DNA from: Akkermansiaceae bacterium UBA5689
GTDB lineage: Bacteria; Verrucomicrobiota; Verrucomicrobiia; Verrucomicrobiales; Akkermansiaceae
Direction of reading: 5' to 3'
Length of the DNA stretch: 64,000 nucleotides
NCBI GenBank assembly: GCA_002420305.1
Contig: DIHT01000165.1
Coordinates: 44,811-108,810 of the forward strand
Shown here: positions 62,787 to 64,000 of the stretch, piece by piece
Numbering within the stretch: position 1 is the first letter of the stretch
Layout of the letters: the number at the start of each line of letters is the position of its first letter
Notes under the pieces: generated by a model
What the model saw: the letters and a program-made list of their open reading frames with translations, nothing else
The model's database searches: none
What the model was told of the DNA's origin: nothing
Translations under genes and position numbers: made by a program

Positions 62787-63866
62787 ATGGGGACGCGTAT
62801 TAAGAGAGTTTTCAGGCTGTGGCTTGTGATATTCGTGCTTGGCGGAGGGCTGGCTCTTGCCTGTACGGTTCCGGTATTTCGTTACGCGCTGGATCATTGG
62901 CCTCCGGACGCTTACCGCTTAGAAGCCCCAGTGAGCTGGATGAACAGCGATGCCGGGGAGCGTTTTCAAAAATTAATTAAAGAGAGTGGGGCTCAGGTTG
63001 AGATGCATCCTCTCGAGCAGGAGGGGGCGGCCTCTCGATTACTAATGCCTGAAGACGGACCGGAAGTTTGGAGTGGTAAGCTTGATGGGACGGCGTCAAC
63101 GCTTCTGGTTTCTCCTGCACGCGAGGAGCTTGTGCGAAGGATTCTTGCGGGGGATTCGATGGTATGGGTGATGGTGCGGAGTGGAAACGAAAGCGCTGAC
63201 ACAATTCTCGAAGAGCGTCTCAAAAGTCGCCTCGAGTATCTTCAGAGTGTCGCTGCAATTCCGGAACAAGATCCCACGGACCCGATTAACAAGCTTGGTC
63301 CCGGCCCGGCTTTGAAGGTAGGGTTCTCGTGTCTGGCAGTATCCCGCGATGACCCGGAAGAACAGACGTTCCTTCGAATGTTGGCAGGGCCGAAGACAGA
63401 GCTGCTGGAAAAGGAAGCGCCATTTGGAGCAGTTGTCTTCGGGCGAGGAAGGGTTCTTGGGGCCTGGCCAGCCGACGATCTTGAGGATGAGGGGATTGAC
63501 GAGGTTTCCCTCTTTTTGCTTGGAGCGTGTTCTTGCCGGGTAAAATTCCAGAATCCAGGCTGGGACCTGGCTCTGGCTGTGAACTGGGATGAGGCCTTAC
63601 AGGCAGCCCAGATGGAGGCGGATCGGGGATGGCAGAACGGGTCTGATGAAGAGGTACGAGCAACCCCTGAGGAGGATTTGAAAATCGCTCCCGTGGCAGA
63701 GTTTGTCAGAATAGAGGCTGATTCGAATTCGTTAGAAGAAGATGGTCTGTCCACTTCCCCGGCCGAGAACAAGGTAGGGAGCATAATAGGAATTCTGGTG
63801 GCGGGGCTCGGCATCCTCGTGAGTTTCCTGGTCTTTACCCCGCGCAAGAAGGCGAAAGGGAGTTGA
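62787..63866 (+). CDS. Conserved membrane protein of unknown function
   Basis: A 359-residue protein with an N-terminal membrane helix (residues 11-30) followed by ACTVPVFRYALDHWPPDAYRLE. I recall that block from otherwise uncharacterised PVC proteins found next to ABC-type permeases. The large middle part is extracytoplasmic. A second membrane helix lies at about residues 332-350, followed by a basic cytoplasmic tail. The middle (GKLDGTASTLLVSPAREELVRRIL, AAIPEQDPTDPINKLGPGPALKVGFSCLAVSRDD) has no recognised domain. It starts 2 bp after the propeller gene stop, so the two are in one operon. Confidence 0.8.
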   Translation: MGTRIKRVFRLWLVIFVLGGGLALACTVPVFRYALDHWPPDAYRLEAPVSWMNSDAGERFQKLIKESGAQVEMHPLEQEGAASRLLMPEDGPEVWSGKLDGTASTLLVSPAREELVRRILAGDSMVWVMVRSGNESADTILEERLKSRLEYLQSVAAIPEQDPTDPINKLGPGPALKVGFSCLAVSRDDPEEQTFLRMLAGPKTELLEKEAPFGAVVFGRGRVLGAWPADDLEDEGIDEVSLFLLGACSCRVKFQNPGWDLALAVNWDEALQAAQMEADRGWQNGSDEEVRATPEEDLKIAPVAEFVRIEADSNSLEEDGLSTSPAENKVGSIIGILVAGLGILVSFLVFTPRKKAKGS

Positions 63867-63908
63867 TTCGAGGCACCTAACCGTCGAAGACTACCCCTGC
63901 TTGGCCAG

Positions 63909-64000
63909 ATGAAGACATTGATCGGAATTGTCATAACCCTTGTCCTTCTTGGAGTGGCCTTGGTGTGGACCTATCGCAAGGATCGGAAGAGCACGGCTAC
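63909..64000 (+). CDS. Membrane protein, 5' end only (partial)
   Basis: An ATG at 63909 opens 30 codons that run off the right edge. The first 22 residues (KTLIGIVITLVLLGVALVW) form a membrane helix or signal anchor, followed by basic TYRKDRKS. It is 42 bp after the previous gene, so it is probably the third gene of the propeller operon. The product cannot be named from this piece. Confidence 0.6.
   Translation, partial: MKTLIGIVITLVLLGVALVWTYRKDRKSTA

Overview
The window reads as a chromosomal segment from a member of the Verrucomicrobiota (PVC superphylum), probably a marine or aquatic heterotroph. The main clues are two secreted propeller proteins of the PVC heme-binding type, a methyltransferase-like/PQQ-propeller/LamG giant, a squalene-cyclase-like repeat protein, a GldA/GldF/GldG/DUF4340 ABC system, and an ImuA-ImuB-DnaE2 cassette preceded by a TGTTC-N4-GAACA palindrome, the LexA box I recall for Verrucomicrobia. 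Nearly all the DNA is coding. Start/stop overlaps are frequent and several genes appear to start with TTG or GTG. No IS element, phage gene or CRISPR array was seen.

Layout. 1-4.2 kb (minus): a secreted propeller protein running off the left edge, then DNA ligase LigA. 4.25-5.2 kb (minus): a BrnT-like toxin and CopG-type antitoxin coupled to a VanZ-like membrane protein. 5.5-10.8 kb (minus): ABC ATPase, permease, GldG-like and DUF4340 proteins in one tight operon. 10.96-15.4 kb (plus): 2-oxoglutarate dehydrogenase E1 and a two-lipoyl E2. 15.4-20.7 kb (plus): DUF368 lipid-carrier translocase, a GbsR/MarR regulator with a palindromic operator, an AI-2E-type permease, heme A synthase and an MFS transporter. 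20.75-21.9 kb (minus): alanine dehydrogenase. 21.96 kb (plus): tRNA-Thr(UGU). 22.1-27.9 kb (minus): mutagenic SOS cassette imuA-imuB-dnaE2.

28-31 kb (plus): a zinc-ribbon membrane protein, Maf, a lipid kinase and an unknown protein. 31.0-32.5 kb (minus): thiH-thiS. 32.6-36.3 kb (plus): an unknown membrane protein, acyl carrier protein with its own terminator, an unknown protein, a LysM protein and AccA. 36.4-43.9 kb (minus): an envelope and RNA-modification run with a squalene-cyclase-like repeat protein, an orphan SecD P1-head-like protein, an M23 peptidase, MnmH, TatD and a c-type-heme propeller protein. 44-51.4 kb: an oxidoreductase, two unknown minus-strand genes, an exported cyanophycinase-like peptidase, a small membrane protein, an esterase, an Lrp regulator, an aminotransferase and a CAAX-type membrane protease. 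51.5-55.6 kb (plus): NAD synthetase coupled to a TPR/beta-helix membrane protein and a small lipoprotein. 55.6-58.8 kb: an M20 peptidase, PyrF, and a ThiF/MoeB plus MoaD/ThiS pair. 58.9-64 kb (plus): the 1288-residue propeller protein, a conserved unknown membrane protein and the first codons of another membrane protein.

Together the genes cover housekeeping (ligation, TCA cycle, lipid, NAD, pyrimidine and thiamine synthesis, tRNA selenation), envelope upkeep, one SOS mutagenesis cassette, and several secreted or membrane proteins of unknown role typical of PVC bacteria. All family assignments come from reading the sequence; no database search was run.
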